This document shows positions 1 to 6,502 of a DNA stretch of 8,577 nt, one piece after another. The position numbers and the translations under genes are program-made. The stretch spans positions 1-8,577 of the forward strand of contig JAJRPW010000073.1 of assembly GCA_024280585.1 (NCBI GenBank), in the 5' to 3' direction. This stretch comes from Alphaproteobacteria bacterium (lineage in GTDB: Bacteria > Pseudomonadota > Alphaproteobacteria > Rickettsiales > UBA6187). Below the pieces are notes generated by a model. That model worked only from the letters and a program-made list of their open reading frames with translations, had not been told where the DNA came from and did no database searches. Within the stretch, counting starts at the first letter, position 1; each line of letters opens with the position of its first letter.

Positions 1-357
1 AGCATAAATAAAACCAGCACAAACTGCCTGAATATCAAACGCAGCACCATTTTTAACGCCCAAAGCCGCCTGCACATGCACCGCAACAGATGGAAAAATT
101 TTATCAGGCGTAGTTGTCGCCACAATAATTAAATCCACATCCTGCGCCGATAAGCCCGATTTGTCCAAAGCCTCTTGCGCCGCCTTAGCCGCCATATCAG
201 CCGTCGTTTCGGCCTCATCTGCTATGTGACGCTGGCTTATACCCGTCCTACTAACGATCCATTCATCATTGGTTTTTACCATTTTTTCTAGATCTTTATT
301 GGTCAGAATTTTTTCCGGCAAATAAGAACCGCAAGATTTAATCACAGCTCGCTTCAT
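1..357 (-). CDS. fabH: Beta-ketoacyl-ACP synthase III (FabH), C-terminus cut off by window edge
   Basis: FabH condenses acetyl-CoA with malonyl-ACP to start type II fatty-acid synthesis in the cytoplasm. The visible part is the first 119 codons and begins MKRAVIKSCGSYLPEKILTN. It carries the family signature NDEWIVSRTGI near residues 29-39, TTADMAAKAA near 51-60 and the active-site stretch AVCAGF, with the catalytic cysteine at about residue 113 (Cys112 in the E. coli enzyme). The catalytic His and Asn lie in the missing two thirds. The ATG at 357 overlaps the plsX stop in an ATGA arrangement, so translation is probably coupled and both genes share a transcript with rpmF. In alphaproteobacteria an integration host factor gene often follows fabH, but that would be outside the window. 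Identification is secure; only completeness is unknown. Confidence 0.96.
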   Translation of the reverse strand, partial: MKRAVIKSCGSYLPEKILTNKDLEKMVKTNDEWIVSRTGISQRHIADEAETTADMAAKAAQEALDKSGLSAQDVDLIIVATTTPDKIFPSVAVHVQAALGVKNGAAFDIQAVCAGFIYA

Positions 358-1406
358 AAAATCTCCGCTTCTAATTCGTCCTCATCATTAAAAAGTCCAT
401 GATTTATCGAAAGCTCTTCTTTTATTTTGCTATTTATATCATTTTTCGCCAGCTCACAAGCAACTTCTATGGCATTGGCAAAACCGGTTGCATCAGTTCC
501 ACCATGGCTTTTGATCGAAATCCCGTTTAAACCCAAGAAAATCGCGCCATTATATAACCTTGGATCAAGCTTTTTGAATGATTTTTTTAACGCAAATCTA
601 GCCAGCAAACCACCAACAAACGCCCAAGGTGAACTTTTAAACGCCGCTTTTATATAGTCAGAACAAATTTTAGCGGTTCCTTCCGCTGTTTTAAGCGCGA
701 CATTGCCAGTAAAACCATCGGTCACAACCACATCAACAATCCCTTCAGCTATGTCATTTCCTTCGATATAGCCATAAAAATTAATGGGATAATCACCCTC
801 TTTTAACTCTTCCGCCGCCGATTTTACAACTTCCGAACCTTTGCTATCCTCCGCACCTACATTTAAAAGCCCAATCTTTGGCGCCTCAATCCCCAGCATA
901 ACCTTGGCAAAAGCATCGCCCATAACCGCGAACTGCACTAAATTATCAGAGTTACAATCAATATTAGCACCCAAATCCAGCATAATACATTTACCCCGCC
1001 TGGTCGGCATAACCGATGCTATGGCCGGGCGGTCAATCCCGTCAATCGGCCGCAACACCAACTTCGACATAGCCATCAAAGCACCCGTGTTTCCAGCCGA
1101 AACAATCGCAGCCGCTTTGCCTTTTTTAACGGCATCAATAGCCAAACGCATACTGGAATTTTTGCCTCTTCTAAGGGCAATAGACGGCTTTTCATCAGAA
1201 GCCACATATTCAGAAGTATGCTTAATACGGCTCTGGTTTTTAAGTTTCGGAAGATTTTGCAATAATGAAGAAATCCGTGGCTCATCGCCATAAAAAACGA
1301 ACTTCACATTCTTATATTTTTTGCGCTTGGTTATAAATTCGTTTGCGCCTTGAACAACACAAGCCGGGGCATAATCCCCACCCATCGCATCCAAAGCTAT
1401 GATCAT
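354..1406 (-). CDS. plsX: Phosphate acyltransferase PlsX
   Basis: PlsX converts acyl-ACP and phosphate to acyl-phosphate, the donor for PlsY in phosphatidic acid synthesis; it acts at the inner face of the membrane. Numbered from the ATG at 1406 (350 aa, normal for the family), conserved blocks are LDAMGGD (5-11), SAGNTGA (103-109), LDLGAN (144-149), NVGAEDSKGSE (182-192), DGFTGNVALK (230-239) and the C-terminal GLNGISIKSHGG (292-303). The frame stays open upstream to a TTG at 1439, which would add 11 residues. I prefer the ATG because the extension resembles nothing in the family and no Shine-Dalgarno sequence sits at the usual distance from the TTG. The ATG also lacks a clear ribosome-binding site, so the start is the least certain part. 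The gene lies downstream of rpmF and overlaps fabH by 4 bp, the classic rpmF-plsX-fabH unit. Confidence 0.95.
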   Translation of the reverse strand: MIIALDAMGGDYAPACVVQGANEFITKRKKYKNVKFVFYGDEPRISSLLQNLPKLKNQSRIKHTSEYVASDEKPSIALRRGKNSSMRLAIDAVKKGKAAAIVSAGNTGALMAMSKLVLRPIDGIDRPAIASVMPTRRGKCIMLDLGANIDCNSDNLVQFAVMGDAFAKVMLGIEAPKIGLLNVGAEDSKGSEVVKSAAEELKEGDYPINFYGYIEGNDIAEGIVDVVVTDGFTGNVALKTAEGTAKICSDYIKAAFKSSPWAFVGGLLARFALKKSFKKLDPRLYNGAIFLGLNGISIKSHGGTDATGFANAIEVACELAKNDINSKIKEELSINHGLFNDEDELEAEIL

Positions 1407-1475
1407 ACCATCGGAATTATCCACAAATAGAACACACAAGTTTATATTAATAAATACCTTTTACAAAAGCAAAAA

Positions 1476-1694
1476 CTATAACGTTTCAGCTTCAGTCTCG
1501 TCCGCTACATCATCATCTTCTTTCTCGGTAACGACCTGCCTGCCGTTATAAGTACCATCAGCCAGAGAAATATGGTGAGGAAGCTTATACTCACCAGTAA
1601 CAGGATCAACTATCACATTAACCGGTTTAATCGAATCGTGTGCCCTACGCATGTTACGTTTGGACTTCGACGTCTTCTTTTTTGGAACTGCCAT
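1476..1694 (-). CDS. rpmF: 50S ribosomal protein L32 (bL32) with acidic C-terminal tail
   Basis: L32 is a small basic protein of the large ribosomal subunit near the peptidyl transferase region. The start MAVPKKKTSKSKRNMRRAHD is diagnostic. It is followed by the GEYKLPHHISLADGTYNGRQV block (about residues 34-54), typical of alphaproteobacterial L32. No cysteines are present, so this is a zinc-free form. The protein is 72 aa, longer than the usual 57-65 or so; the excess is a strongly acidic tail (residues 57-72, nine Asp/Glu). The start is supported by AAGG nine bases upstream of the ATG. rpmF is first in the minus-strand unit with plsX and fabH, a linkage that ties ribosome supply to lipid synthesis in many bacteria. 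The gap to the plsX ATG is 69 bp with no convincing terminator. Confidence 0.96.
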   Translation of the reverse strand: MAVPKKKTSKSKRNMRRAHDSIKPVNVIVDPVTGEYKLPHHISLADGTYNGRQVVTEKEDDDVADETEAETL

Positions 1695-1765
1695 ATTAAA
1701 TTACCTTATTTTATCTTTTGCGTAAATCAAAAATTATTGTATACATGCTCTTTACGGACGGTTCT

Positions 1766-1771
1766 TATAAT
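1766..1771 (+). promoter_or_regulatory. Candidate -10 element for bamE-secA
   Basis: An exact TATAAT hexamer lies 49 bp before the bamE start codon. No recognisable -35 box lies 16-18 bp upstream (the sequence there reads roughly TACATG), and no TG extends the -10. It is the best plus-strand candidate in the rpmF-bamE divergent gap, but the support is one hexamer in AT-rich DNA. Confidence 0.33.
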
Positions 1772-1774
1772 ACA

Positions 1775-1802
1775 ATTATTTGCCTAAATCCAGTTAAATC
1801 AA
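1775..1802 (-). promoter_or_regulatory. Candidate rpmF-plsX-fabH promoter
   Basis: Read on the minus strand, TTGATT (1797-1802) and AATAAT (1775-1780) are separated by 16 bp, giving 4/6 and 5/6 matches to the sigma-70 -35 and -10 consensus. This would produce an rpmF leader of about 75 bases. The region is very AT-rich, so chance matches are likely. It overlaps the area used by the opposing bamE promoter candidate. Confidence 0.3.
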
Positions 1803-1820
1803 CAAAATATTTTAAATATT

Positions 1821-2282
1821 ATGAAAAAAACAATAAAAATAGTCAAATTCGCAGTAGTCATAACCGTTATACTTAGTGCGACCGCCTGCGTTAAGAATAT
1901 AAAACAAGTGGGTTACACATTCAACCAGGACGCGTTACAAGGGATAAAAGCCGGAAAAACTCGGAAAGCCGTGGTTAAAAGAGAGCTGGGCTCCCCTTCG
2001 GCGAAATCTTCTTATGGCGCCGATACATGGTATTATATCTCGACAGAATATGAGCATATTGCGTTTTTAGACCCAAAAGTCAGCGATCAAAAAGTTGTCG
2101 CCATAGAATTTGACAGCAACCAAACCGTCAGAACCATTAATATTTATGGCTATGAAGATGCCCAAAATATTGATATAACACCAGACCAAACGCAAGTAGA
2201 GGGGCATGACATGGGTGTTTTAGGGCAAATCCTCGGCAATGTCGGCCGATTTAATAAAGATGGCGTACGAAGAGGACCATAA
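1821..2282 (+). CDS. bamE: Outer membrane protein assembly lipoprotein BamE (SmpA/OmlA family)
   Basis: BamE is a small periplasm-facing lipoprotein of the BAM complex, which folds beta-barrel proteins into the outer membrane. The 153-aa product starts with a basic n-region (MKKTIKIVK) and a hydrophobic stretch (10-19). A lipobox-like ATAC follows, making Cys23 the probable acylated residue. The box is imperfect, since Ala rather than Leu sits at -3. The mature part shows the SmpA/OmlA pattern: GIKAGKTRKAVVKRELGSPS (41-60), the DTWYYIS strand (68-74) and KVVAIEFDSNQTV (91-103). It ends in the ILGNVGRFN segment (137-145) that is common in alphaproteobacterial BamE. No Shine-Dalgarno sequence is visible before the ATG; the preceding bases are only A and T. 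The gene is divergent from rpmF and sits 33 bp upstream of secA, with which it may be cotranscribed. Confidence 0.9.
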   Translation: MKKTIKIVKFAVVITVILSATACVKNIKQVGYTFNQDALQGIKAGKTRKAVVKRELGSPSAKSSYGADTWYYISTEYEHIAFLDPKVSDQKVVAIEFDSNQTVRTINIYGYEDAQNIDITPDQTQVEGHDMGVLGQILGNVGRFNKDGVRRGP

Positions 2283-2315
2283 GCAATTGCACCAAATAAC
2301 TAAAAAGAGAGAAAT

Positions 2316-5039
2316 ATGTTTTCAACACTAGCAAAAAAAATATTCGGAACGGTGAATGATAGATTTATACGTGGAATCCAGCCGTTAATAGAGCAAATTA
2401 ATGAATTTGAAGAAGCAATTTCAGCACTTACAGATGAGCAATTAAAAGACAAAACTACCGCATTCAAAGAACGTCTAAGCAACGGAGAAACTCTGGATGA
2501 CATCCTGCCCGAAGCCTTTGCGGTTGTGCGCGAAACGGGCAAGCGCACGCTTAAAATGCGCCATTTCGACGTACAATTAATCGGTGGAATTATCCTACAT
2601 CGCGGCATGATAACCGAAATGAAAACCGGTGAGGGCAAGACTTTGGCCGCCACTTTAGCTGTTTATTTGAACGCTCTACAGGAAAAAGGCGTTTATGTCG
2701 TAACAGTTAATGATTACCTGGCGCAGCGTGATTCTGTATGGATGGGGAAAATCTATGAATTTCTAGGACTTACAGTATCTTGTGTGATAAATGATCTTGA
2801 TGATCAAATGCGCAAAAACGCCTATGGAGCCGATGTTACATACGGAACCAACAATGAATTTGGCTTTGATTATCTGCGTGATAATATGAAATTCTCCAAG
2901 GACGAGATGGTTCAGCGTGGCTTTAACTTTGCGATTATTGACGAAGTTGACTCAATTTTGATTGATGAGGCCAGAACTCCACTTATTATTTCCGGGCCGA
3001 CTGAGGATAATTCTGAGTTATACCACACCATGAATCTTCTGATACCACAGCTTGGTGATGCTGATTATGAGATTGATGAAAAAGCTAAATCTGTTGTGTT
3101 AACCGACGATGGAACCAATAAAATTGAGGATTTATTTAAAAAAGACGGCCTGCTGGAAGAATCTGGCAATATGTATGATTTAAACTCAATATCGCTGGTT
3201 CACCATATAAATCAGGCGTTGCGCGCCCATAAATTATTTGCCAAAGACAGCGATTACATAGTCAAGGATAATAAAGTCATAATAATCGACGAATTTACCG
3301 GACGGATGATGGAGGGGCGCCGCTATTCTGACGGACTACACCAGGCATTGGAGGCAAAAGAAGGCACTCCTGTGCAAAATGAAAACCAGACTCTTGCATC
3401 AATAACGTTCCAGAATTACTTCCGTCTTTTTGACAAATTATCCGGCATGACCGGCACGGCGATGACAGAAGCTGCTGAATTTTCAGAGACTTACAAACTG
3501 GAAGTGATAGAAATCCCGCCCAACCTTGTTGTCGCAAGAATCGACGATGATGATGATATTTATTGCTCGGCGGAAGAAAAATATAACGCCATCGTAGATA
3601 AAATTGAGGAATGTTATAAAAACAAGCAACCGGTTTTGGTTGGCACAATCAGCATTGAAAAATCTGAATTTATCGCCAAATTGCTAAAAAATCGAAAAAT
3701 CCCCCATAATGTCCTTAATGCAAAGCAACATGAACGCGAGGCTCATATCATCGCCCAGGCTGGAAGGCTTGGTGCGATTACGATTGCGACTAATATGGCC
3801 GGACGCGGAACCGATATTAAACTTGGCGGCAATATTGAAATGTTGCTTGAAGATGAAATTACAAAAGGCAAAGAAAAAGACCTTAAAAAACTGCAGATAA
3901 AAATCGAAAAACAGGTCGAAGACGACAAAGCGAACGTAATAAAAGCCGGCGGCTTATTCGTTCTGGCGACCGAACGGCATGAAAGCCGCAGGATCGACAA
4001 CCAATTACGCGGAAGATCCGGCCGCCAGGGCGACCCCGGTGCTTCGAAATTTTATTTGTCACTTGAAGACGACTTAATGCGCATTTTCGGTTCCGACAAA
4101 ATCACTAATATGCTACAAAAACTCGGCCTAAAAGAAGGCGAAGCCATAACCCACCCATGGATCAGCCGCGCCATCGAAAAAGCCCAGCAAAAAGTTGAAG
4201 CTCATAACTATGAAATTCGCAAAAATTTGCTTAAATTTGATGATGTTATGAATGATCAGCGTAAGGTTGTTTACGAACGCAGAATCGAAATTATGGACAC
4301 AGATGACGTATCCAGCCATGTGCGGGATATGCGCGATGAGGTCGCAGAATCCCTTATAAATCAGTGTATTCCACCAAAATCCTACCCTGAACAATGGGAC
4401 ATAGAATCTTTGCAAAAAGAGGCTTTCCGCATTTATGGCTTGCGCCTGCCAATTAATGATTGGGCCAAGGAAGAAGGTATCGGCAACGAAGAAATCCTCA
4501 AAAAATTTGACCAAGGGGTTGACAAACTAATGGAGGAAAAGGAGGAAAACCTTACTCCGCCTATCATGCGCATGGTTGAAAAACAGATTTTGCTGGTGAC
4601 TCTTGACCAAATGTGGAAAGAACATTTGCTCGGACTTGACCATTTAAGGCAGGGAATTGGCCTGCGTGCATATGGCCAGAAAGACCCGCTAAATGAGTAT
4701 AAACGCGAGGCTTTTGCTATGTTTGAACAGATGTTAAATGGCCTGAACGAGGCAGTTACCGGACGAATATCCCATATGCAACTTAGCGAAGAGCAACGTG
4801 ACACCGAAAAACTGTCAAAAGGCCCTAAACGCCGGCAGAAAATGCAAGAAAGCCGGGTTGATCCAGCCCTAACCGCACGCGAAGGCTCGGTTGTGGCTTT
4901 GGGACAAGCAAAAAGCCGTGTAAAAGCCGAAGAACGCGACGCGAATGACCCAGCAACATGGGGGAAAGTCGCCAGAAACGAACCATGCCCATGCGGATCA
5001 GGTAAAAAATACAAGCAATGTCATGGGGTTGTTGAATAG
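2316..5039 (+). CDS. secA: Preprotein translocase ATPase SecA
   Basis: SecA is the ATP-driven motor that pushes unfolded preproteins through SecYEG. The 907-aa length is normal (E. coli 901). Visible elements in order are the Q motif region MRHFDVQLIGG (81-91, Gln87), Walker A MKTGEGKT (102-109, Lys108), the Walker B/DEAD-type DEVD (209-212) followed by SILIDEARTPLIISG, motif V TNMAGRGTD (492-500) and motif VI HESRRIDNQLRGRSGRQGD (555-573). The helical scaffold and wing region follow. The C-terminal tail carries a zinc site CxCx8CH (Cys891, Cys893, Cys902, His903) after a basic linker; in other bacteria this tail binds SecB and phospholipid. The start is supported by an AAGAGAG Shine-Dalgarno-like sequence just upstream. 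The gene follows bamE and is convergent with thiL. All key residues are present and nothing points to truncation. Confidence 0.98.
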   Translation: MFSTLAKKIFGTVNDRFIRGIQPLIEQINEFEEAISALTDEQLKDKTTAFKERLSNGETLDDILPEAFAVVRETGKRTLKMRHFDVQLIGGIILHRGMITEMKTGEGKTLAATLAVYLNALQEKGVYVVTVNDYLAQRDSVWMGKIYEFLGLTVSCVINDLDDQMRKNAYGADVTYGTNNEFGFDYLRDNMKFSKDEMVQRGFNFAIIDEVDSILIDEARTPLIISGPTEDNSELYHTMNLLIPQLGDADYEIDEKAKSVVLTDDGTNKIEDLFKKDGLLEESGNMYDLNSISLVHHINQALRAHKLFAKDSDYIVKDNKVIIIDEFTGRMMEGRRYSDGLHQALEAKEGTPVQNENQTLASITFQNYFRLFDKLSGMTGTAMTEAAEFSETYKLEVIEIPPNLVVARIDDDDDIYCSAEEKYNAIVDKIEECYKNKQPVLVGTISIEKSEFIAKLLKNRKIPHNVLNAKQHEREAHIIAQAGRLGAITIATNMAGRGTDIKLGGNIEMLLEDEITKGKEKDLKKLQIKIEKQVEDDKANVIKAGGLFVLATERHESRRIDNQLRGRSGRQGDPGASKFYLSLEDDLMRIFGSDKITNMLQKLGLKEGEAITHPWISRAIEKAQQKVEAHNYEIRKNLLKFDDVMNDQRKVVYERRIEIMDTDDVSSHVRDMRDEVAESLINQCIPPKSYPEQWDIESLQKEAFRIYGLRLPINDWAKEEGIGNEEILKKFDQGVDKLMEEKEENLTPPIMRMVEKQILLVTLDQMWKEHLLGLDHLRQGIGLRAYGQKDPLNEYKREAFAMFEQMLNGLNEAVTGRISHMQLSEEQRDTEKLSKGPKRRQKMQESRVDPALTAREGSVVALGQAKSRVKAEERDANDPATWGKVARNEPCPCGSGKKYKQCHGVVE

Positions 5040-5062
5040 CCCGGGAGTTATAACTAGCGCTA
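5040..5062. other. Convergent secA/thiL junction with three adjacent short palindromes, no clear terminator
   Basis: Only 20 bp separate the secA stop from the thiL stop. The junction is made of CCCGGG (5040-5045), AGTTATAACT (5046-5055) and TAGCGCTA (5055-5062), the last running into the thiL stop codon. None is followed by a T-run on either strand, so a standard intrinsic terminator is not evident. Confidence 0.4.
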
Positions 5063-6034
5063 ATGCTCATAGCCAAACTTGCTTATTTTCACCTGTTGCC
5101 CATGCTTATCCAGCACAATAAGCTCGCCCGAATTAGTTAATCTACCAATTTCAGTTATCGGGACAATAGACTGTAATTCCTCAATTTTTTCCCTTTTTGA
5201 CTCTGGCACAGTAAATAGTAATTCATAGTCATCACCGGCAGTTATCATCGATAAAATCCCCTCCCCCTCTGGGAGAGGGCTAGGGTAAGGGAGAGCCCAC
5301 CCATCAACCATAGGAATGTTTTCCATATATATTTCAGCACCTTGCCCAGATAACTTGCATATATGGTTTAACTCCGCCAATAATCCATCCGATATATCAA
5401 TACATGCACTTGCAACGCCAATTAACTTATTTCCCAACTCGATTCTTGGAACAGGAATTTGATAACTAGAAATAAGAGTTCGCTCCAAACTTTTGTTTTT
5501 TAATGATAATTTTCCTTGTAAAATTTGTAGACCAAGATATGCACTGCCAATTGATCCACTAACAAAAATTAAATCACCACACTTAGCACCCGACCTTTTC
5601 AGCGCCCTACCCTTTTTAACTTTTCCGATCGCTGTCAAAGATAGGGTAATCGGCCCATCATGACGCACGCTATCGCCGCCGGAAACCACTCCGCCATATT
5701 TGCCAATCGCAATTTTTATACCTGCACAAAATTCTTTTACCCAGTTTTCGCTAGTGCTTTTTGGCAGAATAACCGACAGAAAATAAGCATATGGCAGCGC
5801 GCCCATTGCCGCCAAATCAGACAAATTTACCCCCATTAATTTCTGTCCGATTGTCAAAGCAGGATCGAACTTCAGAAAATGTACATTCTCAACTATCGCA
5901 TCTTTCGTTACAATAAAACTGTATTCAGGATCGGATTCAATAATCGCGGCATCATCTTTTAAGCCAAGCGCACCGGGGAACCCGCCAGTCAACGGCAAAA
6001 AATATTTTTCAATAAGGTCAAATTCATTTGCCAT
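5060..6034 (-). CDS. thiL: Thiamine-monophosphate kinase ThiL, carrying an in-frame palindromic repeat
   Basis: ThiL phosphorylates thiamine monophosphate to thiamine diphosphate, the last step of cofactor synthesis. Numbered from the ATG at 6034 (324 aa), motifs are LKDDAAI (25-31), TKDAIVENVHF (43-53), NLSDLAAMGA (70-79), VVSGGD (116-121), the DISDGL metal/nucleotide motif (213-218) and AGDDYELLF (266-274). The frame extends to an ATG at 6046 and a TTG at 6052. I prefer 6034 because it yields the usual MANEFDLIEKYF-type N-terminus, with a weak GAAG nearby; the overlap with nusB is then 11 bp. Residues of about 247-259 (ALPYPSPLPEGEG) are encoded by a palindromic repeat lying in the variable linker before AGDDYE. 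The catalytic motifs on both sides are intact and in frame, so the enzyme is probably active. It is the last gene of the ribH-nusB-thiL unit. Confidence 0.94.
   Translation of the reverse strand: MANEFDLIEKYFLPLTGGFPGALGLKDDAAIIESDPEYSFIVTKDAIVENVHFLKFDPALTIGQKLMGVNLSDLAAMGALPYAYFLSVILPKSTSENWVKEFCAGIKIAIGKYGGVVSGGDSVRHDGPITLSLTAIGKVKKGRALKRSGAKCGDLIFVSGSIGSAYLGLQILQGKLSLKNKSLERTLISSYQIPVPRIELGNKLIGVASACIDISDGLLAELNHICKLSGQGAEIYMENIPMVDGWALPYPSPLPEGEGILSMITAGDDYELLFTVPESKREKIEELQSIVPITEIGRLTNSGELIVLDKHGQQVKISKFGYEH
5257..5295. repeat. CCCTCTCCC/GGGAGAGGG-type palindromic repeat inside thiL
   Basis: The plus strand shows arms CCCTCCCCC (5259-5267) and GGGAGAGGG (5271-5279) around a TCT loop, a 9-bp stem with one C/A mismatch at 5264/5274. 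The arm is followed by CTAGGGTAAGGG. The whole matches, with few changes, the dispersed intergenic repeat of the form CCCTCTCCC-TCT-GGGAGAGGG-CTAGGGTGAGGG that I recall from many proteobacterial genomes. Its GC-rich, C/G-skewed run stands out from the AT-rich thiL around it. Read in the thiL frame it encodes PSPLPEGEG, the peptide usually seen when this repeat is translated. Whether other copies exist in this genome cannot be seen here. Confidence 0.75.
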
Positions 6035-6500
6035 CTCGAACTTCATGGGCAATTTTGTCTAAAATGCCATTGACAAATCCCACCTCTTTTTCATCAAAAA
6101 ACGAACGTGAAATATAGACATATTCAGTTATTATAACTTTCAAAGGAACCCTCTCAAACTCCATTATTTCATAAACTCCGGCTTGCAAAATCGCCTTCAA
6201 AACTGGATTTATCCGCTCCAGCCGCCATTTTTCATTCAAATGTGTCGATATTGACTTATCAAGCACATCAGAATTTTCTAAAACACCACGAACTAACTTT
6301 GCCAAGAACTTTTTATCAATTTTAATATCGCCCAAGCCTTCCTCGTTATCTTCATAACAGCTAATAATATCCAGCACAACCTCATCCGGATCCGCTGGTT
6401 CAACATTAGCGACCGCCGCCTGATTGACACCATTAGCATACAAAGCTTTTACCGCAGCCATACGCGCTTCACTTTTTGAATTTTCTATTTGATCTTTCAT
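6024..6500 (-). CDS. nusB: Transcription antitermination factor NusB
   Basis: NusB binds boxA RNA with NusE (S10) and supports rRNA antitermination. The 158-aa all-helical protein shows the N-terminal ARMAAVKALYA helix (12-22). Its conserved C-terminal half holds WRLERINPVLKAILQAGVYE (92-111), PLKVIITEYVYISRSF (119-134) and GFVNGILDKIA (141-151), as in the family. It is somewhat longer than E. coli NusB (139 aa), with extra residues mainly in the acidic middle section (35-60), which is common in alphaproteobacteria. The ATG at 6500 is two bases after the ribH stop, and the 3' end overlaps thiL, so translation of the three genes is probably coupled. The neighbour pair ribH-nusB is widely conserved in proteobacteria. 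Confidence 0.95.
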   Translation of the reverse strand: MKDQIENSKSEARMAAVKALYANGVNQAAVANVEPADPDEVVLDIISCYEDNEEGLGDIKIDKKFLAKLVRGVLENSDVLDKSISTHLNEKWRLERINPVLKAILQAGVYEIMEFERVPLKVIITEYVYISRSFFDEKEVGFVNGILDKIAHEVRDGK

Positions 6501-6502
6501 TT

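Noticed and set aside
841..1293. 150-codon open frame on the plus strand inside plsX
   Set aside because: It is antisense to conserved PlsX motifs and has no ribosome-binding site or family resemblance.
1440..1475. CTTTT/AAAAG mini-hairpin after rpmF as a terminator
   Set aside because: Only a 5-bp A/T-rich stem with a two-base loop and no T-run; too weak, and plsX downstream would be cut off.
1738..1745. TGTATACA palindrome in the rpmF-bamE gap as an operator
   Set aside because: Eight bases in AT-rich DNA occur often by chance, and no flanking symmetry extends it.
4128..4514. 128-codon minus-strand frame inside secA
   Set aside because: It is a shadow of SecA coding sequence; its composition is that of reverse-complement codons and it shows no domain.
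4532..4568. Two GGAGG runs before an in-frame ATG at 4566, possible internal start for a short SecA fragment
   Set aside because: The runs are simply the codons of a Glu/Lys-rich stretch (MEEKEEN), and the ATG is too far from the second run for normal initiation.
4433..5014. 193-codon open frame on the minus strand inside secA
   Set aside because: It lies wholly antisense to the well-conserved SecA C-terminal region, is rich in Ser/Arg as expected of a shadow frame, and resembles no family I recognise.
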